DNA of 64,000 bases. Source: Takakia lepidozioides (lineage: Eukaryota > Streptophyta > Takakiopsida > Takakiales > Takakiaceae). Location of the stretch: NCBI GenBank assembly GCA_030704615.1, contig CM060731.1:34906001-34970000 (forward strand). The letters are read 5' to 3'. Shown here piece by piece: positions 22,578-35,615 of this stretch. Numbering within the stretch: position 1 is the stretch's first letter; every line of letters begins with the position of its first letter. The notes below the pieces were generated by a model. The model saw nothing but the letters and a program-made list of their open reading frames with translations. It searched no databases and was not told where the DNA came from. The position numbers and the translations under genes are program-made.

Positions 22578-23991
22578 AACTGCACTGCTGCCGGCCCAAA
22601 TTTTTTCAAGTTTGATACATCGTTGGGCATTTTGTATATCTCCTTGCTGGCAGTGATAACTTTCCACAGCAGGCTTATTTGTACAGGTCTACCGTGCCCT
22701 ACTAGGAATTATATTAGGAACTGCATTAATCGATTCTCCTTGTCCTAGTATATACACAATGCTCAAAAGTGACGGCATTTGCTTCACGAGAGTGCAGGAA
22801 TCGATGTGATCACACTTCCATTATGTTCAGACATTTCTTTATTTCAAATTATACATTGCTGATTTTAGCTCTATTTTAAGCCCTATTATCTCAGCTACTC
22901 AATGTAATTTTATGTGGGTTTCCAGCTGTAACTGCTCTTGGCTACAGTGGTAACTTAGAAGCGTAGCCGAACGAAGAGAAGAGAAGAGTCTTTGTGTTAG
23001 TCTTGTGTTACTTTCTTCTGAGCACAGTCCCGTTGTTGCTTTACCTTCGCATGTTGGGGACAGCGAGGGTCTGAGAGAAAGAAGACGAAATCGTTGGACG
23101 TGAAATTCTTCTTTCGATGTAGTTGGGGTTTTGTGCAGAACCGAATGGTCTTGGGTTCTACTCCCGATTAAGGACACATCCATTGGGTTGTGGCCTTCGA
23201 GCCCAACGGAAGTACCGGTTGAGTCCATGTCACGTGAAACCTGTTGTAGTGACAGTTACCGTTGACTCTTTCTCCCTCTGAAAACAAGTTGTGTTTCACA
23301 AAGGAGGATGAGGAGGATTTGGAGGAGGATTTGGCTTTCTCTCTCACTACAGAAGGGGATGGAAACCCCAGAAGTTTTGTTGAAAATTGTCTACAGTTCG
23401 TTGACCTTCAACTTGGCACCTCTCTCATTGAACTCTGTTGCTTTTCTGCAAAGTCTCCAGCCCAGGAAGGCAAACAGGACGAGTCCTCTCAACTAAATCA
23501 GATATGTTGAAGGATGTATAAATATGGAGGTGTATTGCGATCTCTCCATTCAAACTGCATCCTTAAGTCTACCCTAGTAAGGTATCATTTTCTGAGGAAT
23601 TCCCACATTTGAAGGATTTCCGGCACGACGAGAACAAGGCAGCAAGCTGACTGACCTATGTCTACAAGCAGGGAGGGAACGGGGAGAGGCATGTGCCTGG
23701 AAGGCAAGGGATGGAAGAAACCATGCCAGGCATATTAGGATTGACCCTACTTCTGTTTCAACTAGTATTAGGTCTTCCCTTGTGCTTTTTGAGCCAGCCT
23801 CATCTCACGGCGCACCTATTCCAGCACACAGCAAGGGAATGTCTTGTAAAGGCCTACAATTTTCCAAATCATCAGTTTGGCTTCCTGTGTTAATCTTTCT
23901 GTTGTTGCCTGTCTCGACCAAGGCTCACAGTGCCTGCTGAGGCTTGTTTCATGGGGTGAATTAACATCTGAGAAGAGGCTGTGGGACCATC
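22578..23991. other. Intergenic; possible tRNA-derived SINE near 23110-23240
   Basis: No gene is supported. At 23118-23160 the plus strand has an A-box-like TGTAGTTGGGG and a B-box-like GGGTTCTACTCCC about 40 bp apart. An imperfect stem (TTGGGTTGTGG / CGAGCCCAACGG) follows. This is the layout of a tRNA-derived SINE head. ORFs at 23262-23510 have no recognisable domain. Confidence 0.35.
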
Positions 23992-26900
23992 ATGGGGGAA
24001 AGGTTGTACTCCCTGAGTTATAATCTGCTGCTGTTAGCACTCTTCTTTTGTGTGGGCCACTGTAAGATTACAACACAATACAATCGTTGCCCTTATTGGA
24101 AAGGGAGTTACACAAGTATGCAGCAATGTTCTAAAACTCAAGTGCCTCTGATTCAGTCGTCGTTGTCTTCTTCACCAACCAATTCATCCAGGAGGAAGCT
24201 GCTCGCTGGTAGGTAGACACCTTCACATACCTCCATCACTTGTTCACAATAATGACTGGGTTCTATCCGAATGCAGGGCCCACTCCTGTCTTAGTTGTTT
24301 GTCAGATCCTTGGTCTCCATAACCAGCCTCCCTTGCATGTGCACACAACATGTCTGTGCACCTGGGAAATATCAACAGTGGGCGGATTTGCCTACTTGAA
24401 TTACAGCCCACAAAAGCTGAGTATGGTGATATCCTCACTTTGAAGGAGAACTGCTAAAGGGCACTGGAAACGCTTACTCACTTGTAATTTGGCAAACACA
24501 AGTAATTGACCAGGTAATGTTTGTTTGGTACTGCAAGATCTGATGACAACATATTTATCTCTCTACAGAAACTCAATCTCTGGTAGAAGCTTACAGTTTT
24601 GAGGACTCCAAGTGCCTGGCAGCGTACCTGCATGAGGCAAATTCTCTTTAGCTGTTTTCTTGTTGGTCTACTTGTCCCACAGCCGCCTGTGGATGTTGTT
24701 CTTTTTTATGGTATCAATAGAAGAACCATTTCAGAGCAATACTCACAATCAAGCGTTCCTGATCGCATTGTGGTCCCAAATGCCTTCAGGATGCCTCATC
24801 AAGACGTAACCAAAGAGATCTGTCATAAGTATCTGTCATTGTTTTGTCAGGAAGCATTGAGGAATGTTTCCTTTCTTCAGAAATCAGCTCGTCCAGATTG
24901 TGTTCAACTCCTCTACCCTCATGCAGCCAACCGCACTCATGGCTTATGGTTGCATCAAGGGAGATATGATTGTCATTACTCTACTAGAGCTGAATGGAGG
25001 GTAAGTCCTCTATATCTGTCCTGCGCTTACAGATGAAAACAGCTGGGGCAGCTCTGGACTTTTAGAGAAATCCCAGCAGATAATCATCAAAACCCAATCA
25101 AAGGTTGTATCCATCGCCCATGGATGAGGCTAAAAGACACGGTGCTGGGGTTGGAATGCAGACTGTTCAATGACTAGTGGAGATGCAATCAGTCGGGAAT
25201 GCACCTCCCTGCAGTTTGGTACTCCATATAATAACTTCAGGTTTTTCCCGGCAGGGACCATTGTGATGTTCAACATCACCAGCATGACCAGGGCCTGTCA
25301 AAGTCAGCTATGTTATAGCTTGGGCCTTGTGTGCAATCTGACATGCTCTTGCTGTAAACCATATACGAGTTCGGATCCGGGCTTCATGTTCAACCTTCTT
25401 CCACCTGTGAACAACCTTCAGCAGAATTACAGCCAATTTCTGAACTGCTCCATCGGTGCACAGGCAGATACAAATGGAAACTGGGAAGTGACATGCATTT
25501 TTAATGGATCTGGGTTTGCAAGCATGACATATCCAGCCGGATTCCAGTTTACGTGGCCAAAGAGTGCAGGCTCTCAGGACAATTACACGTTTATGGAGCC
25601 CATATATATGACTCCAGGTGAGTGGCACTTTCTCACTGATCTTGGGAGGGTATCTATTAGAGCTGGCATGGGGTTTATCAGCCTCTGCAAATTGCTTCAG
25701 TCAAACCCCACTGCAATCCCTTCAAGCACCTTCGAGCACACTCTCACTCTCACACACACCCTCTCTATATATATCTTTGAAGCAGGAGCGCCCTGTCAAA
25801 CAGGCTGAGTCCTGGCAGAAGAGGGTAGAAGAGATTTTCAAGGATCTGAATCTTAAGTCCGCAAGCCACGACCCTGCTGGATAAATCTGACTTAGAGGCT
25901 GAGGTTTCCAAAGCCATGTCTGTTGCCTGGGAATTGTCTGATGAGAATGAAGTTAGGCAGAAAACTTCCCTGAACCTGTTTCCATTCTGAGACATGGGTG
26001 AGGCCCTCATGGATGACCTCAAGGACCCACTCTCGGCACTAGACTGAATTCAAACCCAGGACGGGTAGCCTACCTTTGAACAGCAAACAGACGCAGAGAG
26101 GAAAAGGGGATTGTAAGTGCCCGTTGCGTGGGCAACCTGAAGACAATATCCACTTTCTGATGCATTGTCCTGCGTACTCTCACCAGAGAGACACCCTCTT
26201 CAATTCCATCAAGGGAATTGTTCCTGTACCTCCGTTTACCAACTTTGAAAATCTTGTGGCTGAGCCAAAAGCCCAGGCCCCCTTTTGGGGTCTACTTATT
26301 GGGCAAATCACTCACAGCAGATTGATGTTGGGATTTCTAGAGGATATCTGGAAAACTCAGATCAATTGCATGCTTCAAGGTAAGTCATACTACCGACGTC
26401 AGCCCCTAACAAAGGTAGTTTGTGTCCCGTTTGTGTTCCACTCAACCTGGGGGTGGGGTCAATCGCCACAAGGCTACGGCAAACAGAGTCTTATGAGTAC
26501 ATTCTCTCTTTGAATAGTCCTGTGGTTCTGTGCTGTTCTGCTTGTGTCCATTTCATCCTTTGGGACTCCTGCAGACATAATAAGCTATTTTTTTTTTCTC
26601 TTCTATCTACTTCCTATTCCCCCTGCCAAGGACAAATGACTGTCTCTGTGTCTAAGGTGGGGCTTCAACGCCTCTGCCAATCCCCAGGTGTTGTTTCACT
26701 CCCAGCCTGCACATGGAAATGGGATACCACAGAGAGATTCCCAGCTCTGAGTAGAGGGGTGCTCAAGGTCATGCTCAATGACGCCTACAACAACACTATA
26801 ATGTATTCCACTGGTGCTAGTGACGACCCATTAAACTTCAACTGGGTTTTTAACGTGCTATACCATGCAAACAACTCAGTTGTGCCTCTTAATGTCATTG

Positions 26901-27047
26901 CTGCACCTCAAGTGGTGGACAATCTGCCCAATGGCTACTACAGTATTCTTATCTATTCATATCAGGAGGGAAAGTTCCGTATCTATGTCAGAAATGACAG
27001 GAATGAAACAGTCCTCAACATGCCAGCCAATTTCATTGTTACTCAAG
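23992..27047 (+). CDS. Unrecognised secreted, cysteine- and N-glycosylation-rich protein (multi-exon)
   Basis: I do not recognise the family. The first exon (23992 to about 24208) starts MGERLYSLSYNLLLLALFFC, a clear signal peptide. A middle open stretch ends at 25000 (DVVLFYGINRR, HKYLSLFCQEAL, CVQLLYPHAANRTHGLW). The best-supported exons are 25178-25617 (ECTSLQFGTPYNNF, FNITSMTRACQSQLC, CSCCKPYTSSDPGF) and 26631-27047 (SVSKVGLQRLCQSPG, LPACTWKWD, LPNGYYSILIYSYQ). Their junction keeps frame (MTPG|QMTVSV). Many N-X-S/T sites (NIT, NLT, NYS, NGS, NYT, NNS, NET) and paired cysteines indicate an extracellular protein. The joins before 25178 do not all keep frame, so the 5' model is incomplete or the gene carries a frameshift. 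A possible further exon lies around 27483-27650. A LINE fragment sits in the intron 25618-26630. Confidence 0.5.
25790..26410 (+). mobile_element. LINE (non-LTR retrotransposon) 3' fragment in an intron of the secreted-protein gene
   Basis: Reads PRTGSLPLNSKQT, then CKCPLRGQPEDNIHFLMHCP and AYSHQRDTLF: the RTG.L.LN block and C-C-H-C finger that end LINE reverse-transcriptase ORFs. The upstream stretch (SDLEAEVSKAMSVAWELSD) is in a different frame and has several stops. It is in the same orientation as the host gene, has no RT core, and is a 5'-truncated, dead copy. Confidence 0.75.
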
Positions 27048-28944
27048 GTTTGCAACTCTCTGGCTCCTCTCTTGCAATTGTCAGGTGTTTTCTAGCGACA
27101 CTTGGACACATACTTGGACATTTCCTGTAATGGGGGTCAGCAGCATTTGTCAGCTACTAACTTCTCACATTCATGACCATTCCATTTCCAAAGAGATTGG
27201 AAAGTCTGAGTGTGATATGGTAGAATGAGAGGCCATGGTTTACTCCAGTACAGGGAGGTCAACCACTACAATAGAACTCGAAACGCCTCTTGACAAAAAA
27301 TGGCTATGGGTAGTTCATGCAATGGTGTTTATTGATCCTCATTTGGAGGAAGCTAAGAACTAATTAAGAACTATGGGGGGGAGGAGGGTGGGGGTTACTG
27401 TGACCTGGCCCATCCAGTAGCAGAAGAGGGAAGATATTTGCAGCAGTCTTCAAGGTGGTATATACAGGTGGTGTTGAAAGAGTAGCTTCCATGTCAGGCT
27501 TGTCCATTGTGAAGGATTTTGACAGTACTGTCAGGTGTGAACAGCATTGTCTCCCTCATTTGCTGTCTGGTACAAGGATAAACTACACCTTGCTACAGCC
27601 ACAGAATCTTCAAGGCGACCCTGGGAGACAAAGATTACAGGATCCATTAGGTGTGTTGTGTCTGCTTTACTGTGGATAGGAGTACATACTCTATAGTAGC
27701 GAACCTGCACAACTACAAGCCAAAAAATGGGTATGAGCACGACCTACTCTTGTGTACAGACAGCCGTGCACATATCAGACTTCACCTGTAGGCTTGTGGA
27801 CATGGACTCACATCAGGCTTGGAGGGGGGAGAGAGAGAGAGAAGGGAACTATTATCTGTGCGAGCTTGGTGAAATGAGCGTTTGCTAATCAAACAAAGGA
27901 GGTCTTCAGGAAGGGAGAGGGCAAGAGATGCTTAGAAGCCATGATGCTCAAAAGAGAGGGACCAAGCACGATGGGAAATCTGGTCTTACAAAGCACTCTT
28001 CCTCACAGACTTGTGCTGATTGAATTGTATACTAAAAAGATTCAATCTTTGGCTCTAATAAACCATTTTGTAGACAAGTGTCTGAACTACTAAGAGTGGG
28101 GAAATCAGTCTGCCCTTCCTACTCTCCTCATGGGCGCTAACAATTATTATAGGCTCACACCTGAGGGTTAGGAGTTAGGACTGACTATAACATCTCACTT
28201 TTAGATCGTATTTTAGAGACTTCCAAACAAGGGACGCAGTTTGGCTCCCTCCATAATATTTCATCAAACTTGAAAGTGCAACTCAACATCAGCACACACA
28301 GGCTTAAGCTTTCAACAAGATCTATTTTGCATGAAAGTTGCAGGTTAGTTTAACAATGATCCCATTATAGCTGGATTGCCAATTTTTGTCTAGTCCGCTG
28401 TGTAGAATCAGAATCCTTCCTCTCTGCCCCTGGTAGCCTGTTGAGTGTTTAGCTTCAATTAATATTTTGACAGAGTGGATGGTTGGCAAGGAGGAGACCA
28501 CACCTTGCAAAGGCCGAAGTAACCCAGGAAATCCAAATGGTTACATTTGTAAACCTTTGTTACTGGCACCTAAGTGCTCCTTTTGGTAATCAAAAGGGTA
28601 TGACCTGGCCATCAATCAAGCTGGTCAGATTACGCGAGATATCTCTCCGATGATGTCGACACCAAAACTCCGGAAACATGAAGACCAAGTTTGTCACTAT
28701 TCACTACTCATGCAGGGCATTATCAGTTTAGGGCTGACTGATCATCCAAACATGGAAATGTTCAATTACCTAGGCTTCTCTTTCTACATCATAAAGATCA
28801 ATTGCTCAAGACCCAACTAAATTACAGTCTAACCCCAATATGAAGGTGGAATCTCTCCATGATAGTGCCACGACATGATGCTGCTGAAAAGATCCTGACT
28901 ATAGTTTCGTACAAACTGCAATAGGCAGCAGATGGGGATTTTGC
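27048..28944. other. Intergenic, no gene supported
   Basis: Contains a G-rich run (27374-27393), a GA-rich run (27826-27845) and a possible last exon of the preceding gene (27483-27650, reading SIVKDFDSTVRCEQHC). 27990-28520 has scattered stops in all frames; I could not assign it to a repeat family. Confidence 0.4.
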
Positions 28945-31900
28945 CTACACGGGTGGGTAAAAATAAGAGCTCAAAGCAAAAGCCATGAATAGAAGGCCTC
29001 CAACAGTAGCTACGGAACGTTGTGAGATTCGCAAAGCCAATATTCGTCCACCAATTACTGCAACAGAAGTGCAAATGGTGTGCCCAATGGTTGCCCCCAG
29101 TGTCACTCCCCAGGGGTTTTTGTGTGCTGCCAGCTGCATCCCACAGATCTTGTTACAGTCACATGTTTCATTGAACAAGTACGACTAATCAAAGGAGTTC
29201 CCTTGATACAAGGTCAATGTAGTTCAGGCTAGACTCTGATGCTCTAATATAATATATCAGGAAAATGCTGCAACTCTCCTGCAAAAAGAAAGGCTTTCAC
29301 TTTCAAGTCCTGAAATCAAATCAAGAGCATACCGCAATGGTTGCAATTTGGCTTCGATCTCCCCATTCTGCCAGAAAGGTGAGAATGAATGACTGCAACC
29401 AGATCAAAATAGAAAAACTTGTTAGGCTTCGGCACAAATTCCATGCCACATTTGCCAGCTTGACACATGCTAGGGTTTGCTAAAGCTTCACAACCAAGAG
29501 TAGGAAGATGTTGGAAGTAACAGAGCTCAAGGAAGCAACTGCAACACATGTTCATCAAGCCCTTTCTCACAAAGTTTAATCTTCTATTTGATAAGGTGAT
29601 ACAAGAGGGACAGGAAACACCTCAAGGAAAATAGGCGTGCAGAATCGTGCAAAAAGGCGACGCGCGAATGTCTTCTTCTGGGGAGTTCCTTCAAGTTTCT
29701 CTTCAACCTGCTCCAATCAGTGCAATTTGCATGTATGTGAACTAAGACTTTCAGATTATTGGAAGATCCGATTTGTTAGCGAAACACAAAATCACACTTC
29801 CCATATTCTGCTCACAAAAACACAAAAACAAAAACAAATTGGGATACAAATACGACTCCAGGGGTTTAGTTCCTGCTCCTCATGAAAAAAGTGGCAAGGA
29901 AGCTCAGGTACTTGCAAACAGGGAGTATCCGTCAAACCCTGACACCAGTCAGCTAGTTCATAACAACCCTGCTTGGTGAGAGTTCCAATATAGTCTTTCC
30001 ACCAGATCACAGTAAAAGGAAGAGTGGAGACGGTGAGGAAAATTGTGCAAATCCCCTCCAAAATTTGGTGCAGAGTCACAAGCATCCTTTACTCAACACA
30101 TACCAAAGAAACCCCACAGAAGTGCTGGAATCAGCTAGGGATGTACCAAGAAAGGCAAAAGTACCTCTTCCAGTTCCCTTTGAGGAGTGTTACTAGGATC
30201 AGCTCGCCAGGCGATATAGAGCAACCGCAACCCAAAGAACGTATACAACACTGCCATAGAAATAATTCCCTTCTTAGACATTCACAATTAGCACAAATGC
30301 TGGGTCCATGGCAAGTCATAACTTAGGATGAGCAAAGGAATGACATGGATTATACTTGGGACACGCATTAATGAAGGGTGGAAATGAAAGCACATGTTGA
30401 AAAATGTAGGCACCTGTAGCAGCATTGTTAGTATGCTTTCTGGATATCAAGTTGGGCACAATTCTTCCAAGTCCTGTTGAGAGAACCTGTCACAGCACAC
30501 AAGCCTGATTAAACAGAGTGTACTTAACCTGAACAAATATGAACTTTACCACCTCTGCTACCTATTGAAATCCCAAAACAGCTTCACACAAAAACCATGT
30601 CAGAGCACATTTATGTGAAATGCTTGAAGTGTGATACACCTCAAGCAATGTAAAACTCCTATCTGGTTTCTGAGAGTTACATAGATGGACAATTTCCTGT
30701 CAGTGCACAGGTAGCCTGACATAGATTTTGCTTTGCAATAGCCTGTACAAGGACTAACTAAAAATGTCGTTCAGTAAACTTTTGAATACTAGTACCAATT
30801 GTTGCCAGCTCTGAGGATAAGGAGCAAGGGCATACTTACTGTCATGATGACAAGGGCACTAAGAGCCCCAGAGAGTACAATTGTACGTGGATGCCGCATT
30901 GCCATCAGCGCAGCTATAATAAAGGTTTCATCCCCGATCTGACACAGGACAATACAAGAGCTTATAAATGATAGATAGGGTTGGTCATATCCATGAACAG
31001 TGTCAGGCATCAGTCCTTGTACATGGCACATTGTAGACAAGTAGAGATGAACCTTGAAAAGAAGCTAGGGCACAGTTAACAACTATTCCACACTATGAAT
31101 ACCTCGCTAACAAGGATCATGGACAGACTTGTGATTGTTGCATCCATGAAGCCTTCTCCCCCCGATCCTGATGCACCATCTCCATCAATGTCCTGTGTAG
31201 CCTCCCCTTCAACTTGGGATGCATCTTGTGGCATCTTTGGAAACACAGTATCCTTATTCAGCAAAAGCTGCACAACAGAGCAATGGTTCATGACAAGATC
31301 CTCTTCAATGCCGTTGCCTATTTTGGGGATGGGAGATCCACTTGCCATCATTACTACAATGCATGAATTTAACCGAAGTGTTGAATCCCACACACCTCTC
31401 TTTGCTGTGACTGGGTGTCAAGGCAGTAGGGTGTGAAAGGTCCACCACAACTGTTGTAGTTAAAACTTAAAACTGTATAGCTGCGGTGACATCTTCATAA
31501 AGAGAGAGTGAAATCTTGCAAATACTCCACACCAAACGACACCACAATTGTATATCATCAGTAAGGGTGCAGCTCCATCTCTGACACTGCATACCATTGG
31601 CTGGGGAATCCACAGTAGTTTCATAATAATGCTGTCAAGTCTTGTGGGTCCAAAAGCCAGAAAGGTCAGCCCATGTGGATTGCAAAGAATCATACTGAGG
31701 TGCACATATTTTAGTATAAATCCCAAAAACCTGAATGACTACCTTCGATCGGTGCGCCCCAACTTTCTCAGTCTGGCCTGATGCGTTACCAACTCCTTCA
31801 GCACCATCAATCTTCTGCGACATCAAGCCACGCAACGTAAACTACAAAACAACCTCAGGCTCTCCACCCTGCATTGTGAAAGCCAATTTCACCTTCTGGA

Positions 31901-32260
31901 AACTTTTGCTTGGACACAAAACCCTGCCAAAAAGTTCTGCTTCATCAAGATCAGGTCGGAACATCCTGCACAAGCGAGACAGTCTGGGAAGCAACGCTCT
32001 CCAGCTGTATCCGTTGACACACAATGCAGCTTGACGCATTGACAATAAATCCAAGCATCTTCCGCATCTTCCGCATGGAAAGTAATTCAACCCCAGACCT
32101 ACTAATGGACCTTCCCCCTGACTCGTCGCGATCTACCCCTTCCGCTACACTTTTTTCCACGCATAACAAAGTCTGCTCAGGTCAGAGAATAAACCTTCAA
32201 CGCACATAAACAAGTAACCAACACCAGAACGAGCAGCAGGTGTGCCCGCATACGAGCCAT
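28945..32260 (-). CDS. GDT1-like / PML cation transporter (UPF0016), PML4/PML5 type
   Basis: UPF0016 proteins move Mn2+/Ca2+ across secretory-pathway or chloroplast membranes; this subtype is expected in ER/Golgi. Exons on the minus strand: 32260-32195, 31841-31743, 31267-31103, 30938-30840, 30486-30414, 30250-30165, 29707-29621, 29392-29333, 29133-28945. All join in frame to 307 residues ending SSYFYPPV*. Residues 1-20 are a signal peptide (MARMRAHLLLVLVLVTCLCA). An acidic lumenal linker (VEGEATQDIDGDGASGSG) precedes the first conserved repeat, SMILVSEIGDETFIIAALMA, and MRHPR. The second repeat is LTFLAEWGDRSQIATIA. These are the two E-x-G-D-x-[ST] motifs that line the ion path. The first has Glu in the fifth position where many family members have Lys/Arg; from memory this is common in plant PML4/5. 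The first repeat is split by an intron between VSE and IGDE. The gene looks intact. Confidence 0.92.
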
Positions 32261-34989
32261 CGCTAAGCAGAACTTCCACCTTGGCAGGGGATCTTTATTC
32301 CAAATCCAGGGATACCACTCCCAAAGCGCAACCGCGTCCCCAGCCACTGTTCAGCAAAATATAGCAGGCCAAGCCAGTCCTGTAGCAGGGATCGCCTCTC
32401 CCCCAGCCTTGCCGGTGCTGCCAAACGCAGTAGAATGGTCCCTCACAGGCATGCAAGATCCATGGCGCGTCTTGTCATGGCCCCTCTTTCCCACAAGCCC
32501 TCTGAGAGAGAGCGAGCGAGAGAGAAAAACAGTGGGAGGCAGGTCCCAATCCACGTACTCTTCTGATTCCGCTGAGCTGTCGTATAGGGATTGGCCTATG
32601 TGACCATCCATATATCAATTGAGGTGCTGATCTGCTGTTACGGATAGGTACATGACTTCTTTTCTTTTTTTTAAAAAAACAGGGGACAGTGGCCCTGATT
32701 CGAACTTTAATAATAAATCCCTGTTCTGTAAATAATAATAATAGTAAGAGCACAGCAAGTGGAAAAAATAATCACAGGGAGCCACGACGGCGTGAAGCAA
32801 AGGGAAACTCCCAAGACCTAAGTTAAGCAGCTGCAGAGAAGGAATTAAACAATAGAAGGCAGAATAGAAAGGGAACAGGTACCAGAGAGACGAGAAGAAT
32901 TGGGTAGAGGCTCCAGGAATGAACTGGGAGAGAGCAGCCAAGAAGCACTCAGGCAAAGCAGCAAGTACTGCAAATAAACCTAGAAATACCTGAACTAGTG
33001 CCGCAGGAGTTACAGAGAGAAGCTAGCCAGCATTCCTAAAATCCAGCTGAGTCTTGGACTTGGGCAGGTGAGCTTTCGGTGACGCCAATTAACCTCCGGT
33101 TCGTCGCCTTCCATTGGAGATTTGCCAGGACAAGGGGATGAATTCCATGAGACGTGTGAGGTAGAGTGGCGGTTGCAGAGGATATAGTATCTGCCCCAGG
33201 AGTGATCGAAAGCTGCAAGAAGGTCTTCTCATGATTTACAAGAACTGGCCGGATGTTGCAAGACACGATTGCGAGAAGGTTTCGAAGGATGTGGAAGAAT
33301 TCTTCAGCAAAGAGTCAGATTTGCTAGATGACTATGAAGAGGATTTGGAAGAAGCCGGGTATTTTGAGGATATTTTGAGGTTCAGATTTAAGATAGTTGC
33401 CCTGGTGATAATCAGATTTAGGCTACTTGACATTTCTGCCACTTCAAGGTCAGCTTATGATGTTTGAGTTTACTTCTGTGATCTTCTCATTCATGCTTGG
33501 CATATATAATGATGCCCACTCTGTATGTATTGGAAAGCCTTATGACACATGGAATTCAGCCTGTCGTGAGATGACACATGGAATTCAGCCTGTCGTGAGC
33601 CTGTATGTGTCGTGAGAGTAAACTTCATACTTGGGTTGATATTTGTCTGGTGTGTCATGAGAAAAAATTACCTCATACCCGGGTTGATATCTGTCTGGTA
33701 TAACACAATTCCAAACCCTACTATTGATACCACATATTGGTTCGTGCAGAATGCAATACTTATACCCGTATTCTATTTCAGAAATCCTTATTCTGCAATA
33801 CCTAGGGCCATACCAGTGTTCACATTTCAAAACAAATCAAGCCCCGGACCCCGCTGGTATGTTGAAAATTCAATACCGGTACAACACTGGAGTGAACCCT
33901 GAAAAGAACATTTTCTAGATTTTTTAGTTCAATTCAGTCGCAAAGACAATTGAATTGAATTATGTATTTTTGATACGTCACAATTAAATTGTAACGCATT
34001 ACAAATCATTGTTCTTTTTGTTATTCCCCACATAGTTTGTAATGAGGCTAGGGGACAGAAGGACACGGAGAGAGAGAGGTCTCACTAATGCGGGAGATCC
34101 AACACTATCACTAACGTCCTAGGCAGAGCCACTTTATACTTGAGACACTTTGACTTCGGCGTATGTCACATCAATCTGTTAGCAACAAATGGTGAGTCCG
34201 CCGGATGCCCTGAAGTGCCCAAGTCACACTTTGGTCCCAGCCCCTTGGCTCTCCACTCTCTTTCCACTCTCTCTTCAGGCCAACAAAGGCCGTACGGTAT
34301 AGAATTTAATCCAGCCAGCCCATAAAGAACACTTGCCATAGCAAATCAACCATCGAAATCTGCGTGAAATTCTCCAATCCAAAAGAAGCGTTCCGTTGTA
34401 AAATTTGTGGTATAGGCAAGTGAAGGTGGTCTCTTGACAAGAGCGGGAGAGAGGGAGAAAGGAACAATGGCTCATCAATACCATATGTGATTTTTTTTTT
34501 TTTTGGGGAGGCCCCAGTGCATAACTTGATCGGATAATTTTAAAAATAAGAAAATAATACAAATTATTTCAAGCATTAAACCGATCTACTACCATCCCCT
34601 CTTCCTAAAAAAACAAAGAAAAAAAAAAACAGTTCTTGAGTCATAGAGCAAGCGAGCAAAAAGAGCCCCAAGGGTAGGACCAATCAGACGATGCCAGACT
34701 GCCAGTTGTGTCGTCCACCAGAATCTTGGTTCCAGAAAGATTCGTACTACCTGTCTGCAACTGTTGTGATCCTGGGGTCAAATCCAGGATCCGACATCTG
34801 AGGGAGGTCACATGTTGAGTGTACAGTCCGTCACATAGATACTAGGTTTCCTAATTTCCCGGGTCAAAAGGCGTACATCTGGCAGGCTGGATGAATTTCG
34901 TCACTCACCCATGGATGACTTTAGCAGCAGCGGGAGTTTCGGAGAGGCTGCGGGGGCAAGGAAAAAACATCAAAATGTGACAAAGACCA
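32261..34989. other. Intergenic, no gene supported
   Basis: The upstream side of the PML gene and downstream unique DNA. Small tandem duplications lie at 33540-33705 (listed separately). Simple A/T runs (34490-34505, 34610-34630) are present. The ORFs 33231-33467 (+) and 32615-32956 (-) show no domain, no splice partners and no similarity I can name. Confidence 0.5.
33540..33705 (+). repeat. Two small tandem duplications
   Basis: A 29-bp unit (ATGACACATGGAATTCAGCC plus TGTCGTGAG) occurs twice in a row at about 33542-33599. It is followed by a 40-50 bp unit around GGGTTGATATTTGTCTGGT at about 33625 that recurs diverged (GGGTTGATATCTGTCTGGT) at about 33682. Confidence 0.8.
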
Positions 34990-35615
34990 AAACTCGTTGA
35001 CGGAGTCAATCCGATTTGGCGAAACCTCGCGAATAATCCGGCGAAACCTATTCTCGTTAATAACAATTGAACGGGCGAAACGGGCAGGCGTTGGCGAAAG
35101 CGAGCAGATGCTTCGAATTCCCGGCTGCTCTCAATTTTCCCGCCCGCGCCCGGCTTCGTCGCGCACGCGCGGGACCTCATGCATGGGGCCATGCATGTGC
35201 GCAGCCAATGCGGGCATGGAGATGCATGGGGTGGCATGGGGTGGACGCTGTCCATTCAAGGGCTGGGTTCTGATCTTCGCGTTCCGAGCGAATGATTCGA
35301 CCCGCAATTTGGCCGCAGGGAGGGATTGCGTGGGAATTCGGGGACATAGATCTTTGGTTTGGTTTCGTGCGATGGAAGGATTCGAGATGGGGTGGGATGT
35401 GACGAGATGCCCGTGCGAAGTTGCTCAGATTTCTCGGTCTTGGCAAAGGGAGGTGGAGGCGGAAGGAGGAGCTGGGAATGGGAGCAATCTGAGGACCTCG
35501 CTGTTGTGATGGAGTCTTAGTAGTGAATGGTATGATTTCGAGGTGCAGGGCGGGTCCTGGCAGGGACGCATGCTTGTCGTGGAACAGGATGGGCAGCGTA
35601 GCAGTATGAAGTGAG
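34990..35615 (+). promoter_or_regulatory. Putative promoter/5' region of the SNF2-RING gene with RY (CATGCATG) motifs
   Basis: A GC-richer stretch directly upstream of the first coding exon. Two perfect CATGCATG boxes lie at 35178-35185 and 35190-35197, and a partial one (ATGCATG) near 35223. CATGCA(TG) is the RY element bound by plant B3-domain factors (ABI3/FUS3/LEC2 group). No clear TATA box was found. The regulatory role is inferred. Confidence 0.4.

Noticed and set aside
30840-30938. Loss of the basic residue in the first EGD motif of the PML gene as an inactivating change
   Set aside because: As far as I recall, plant PML4/5-type proteins also read EIGDET here, so it is probably normal for the subtype.
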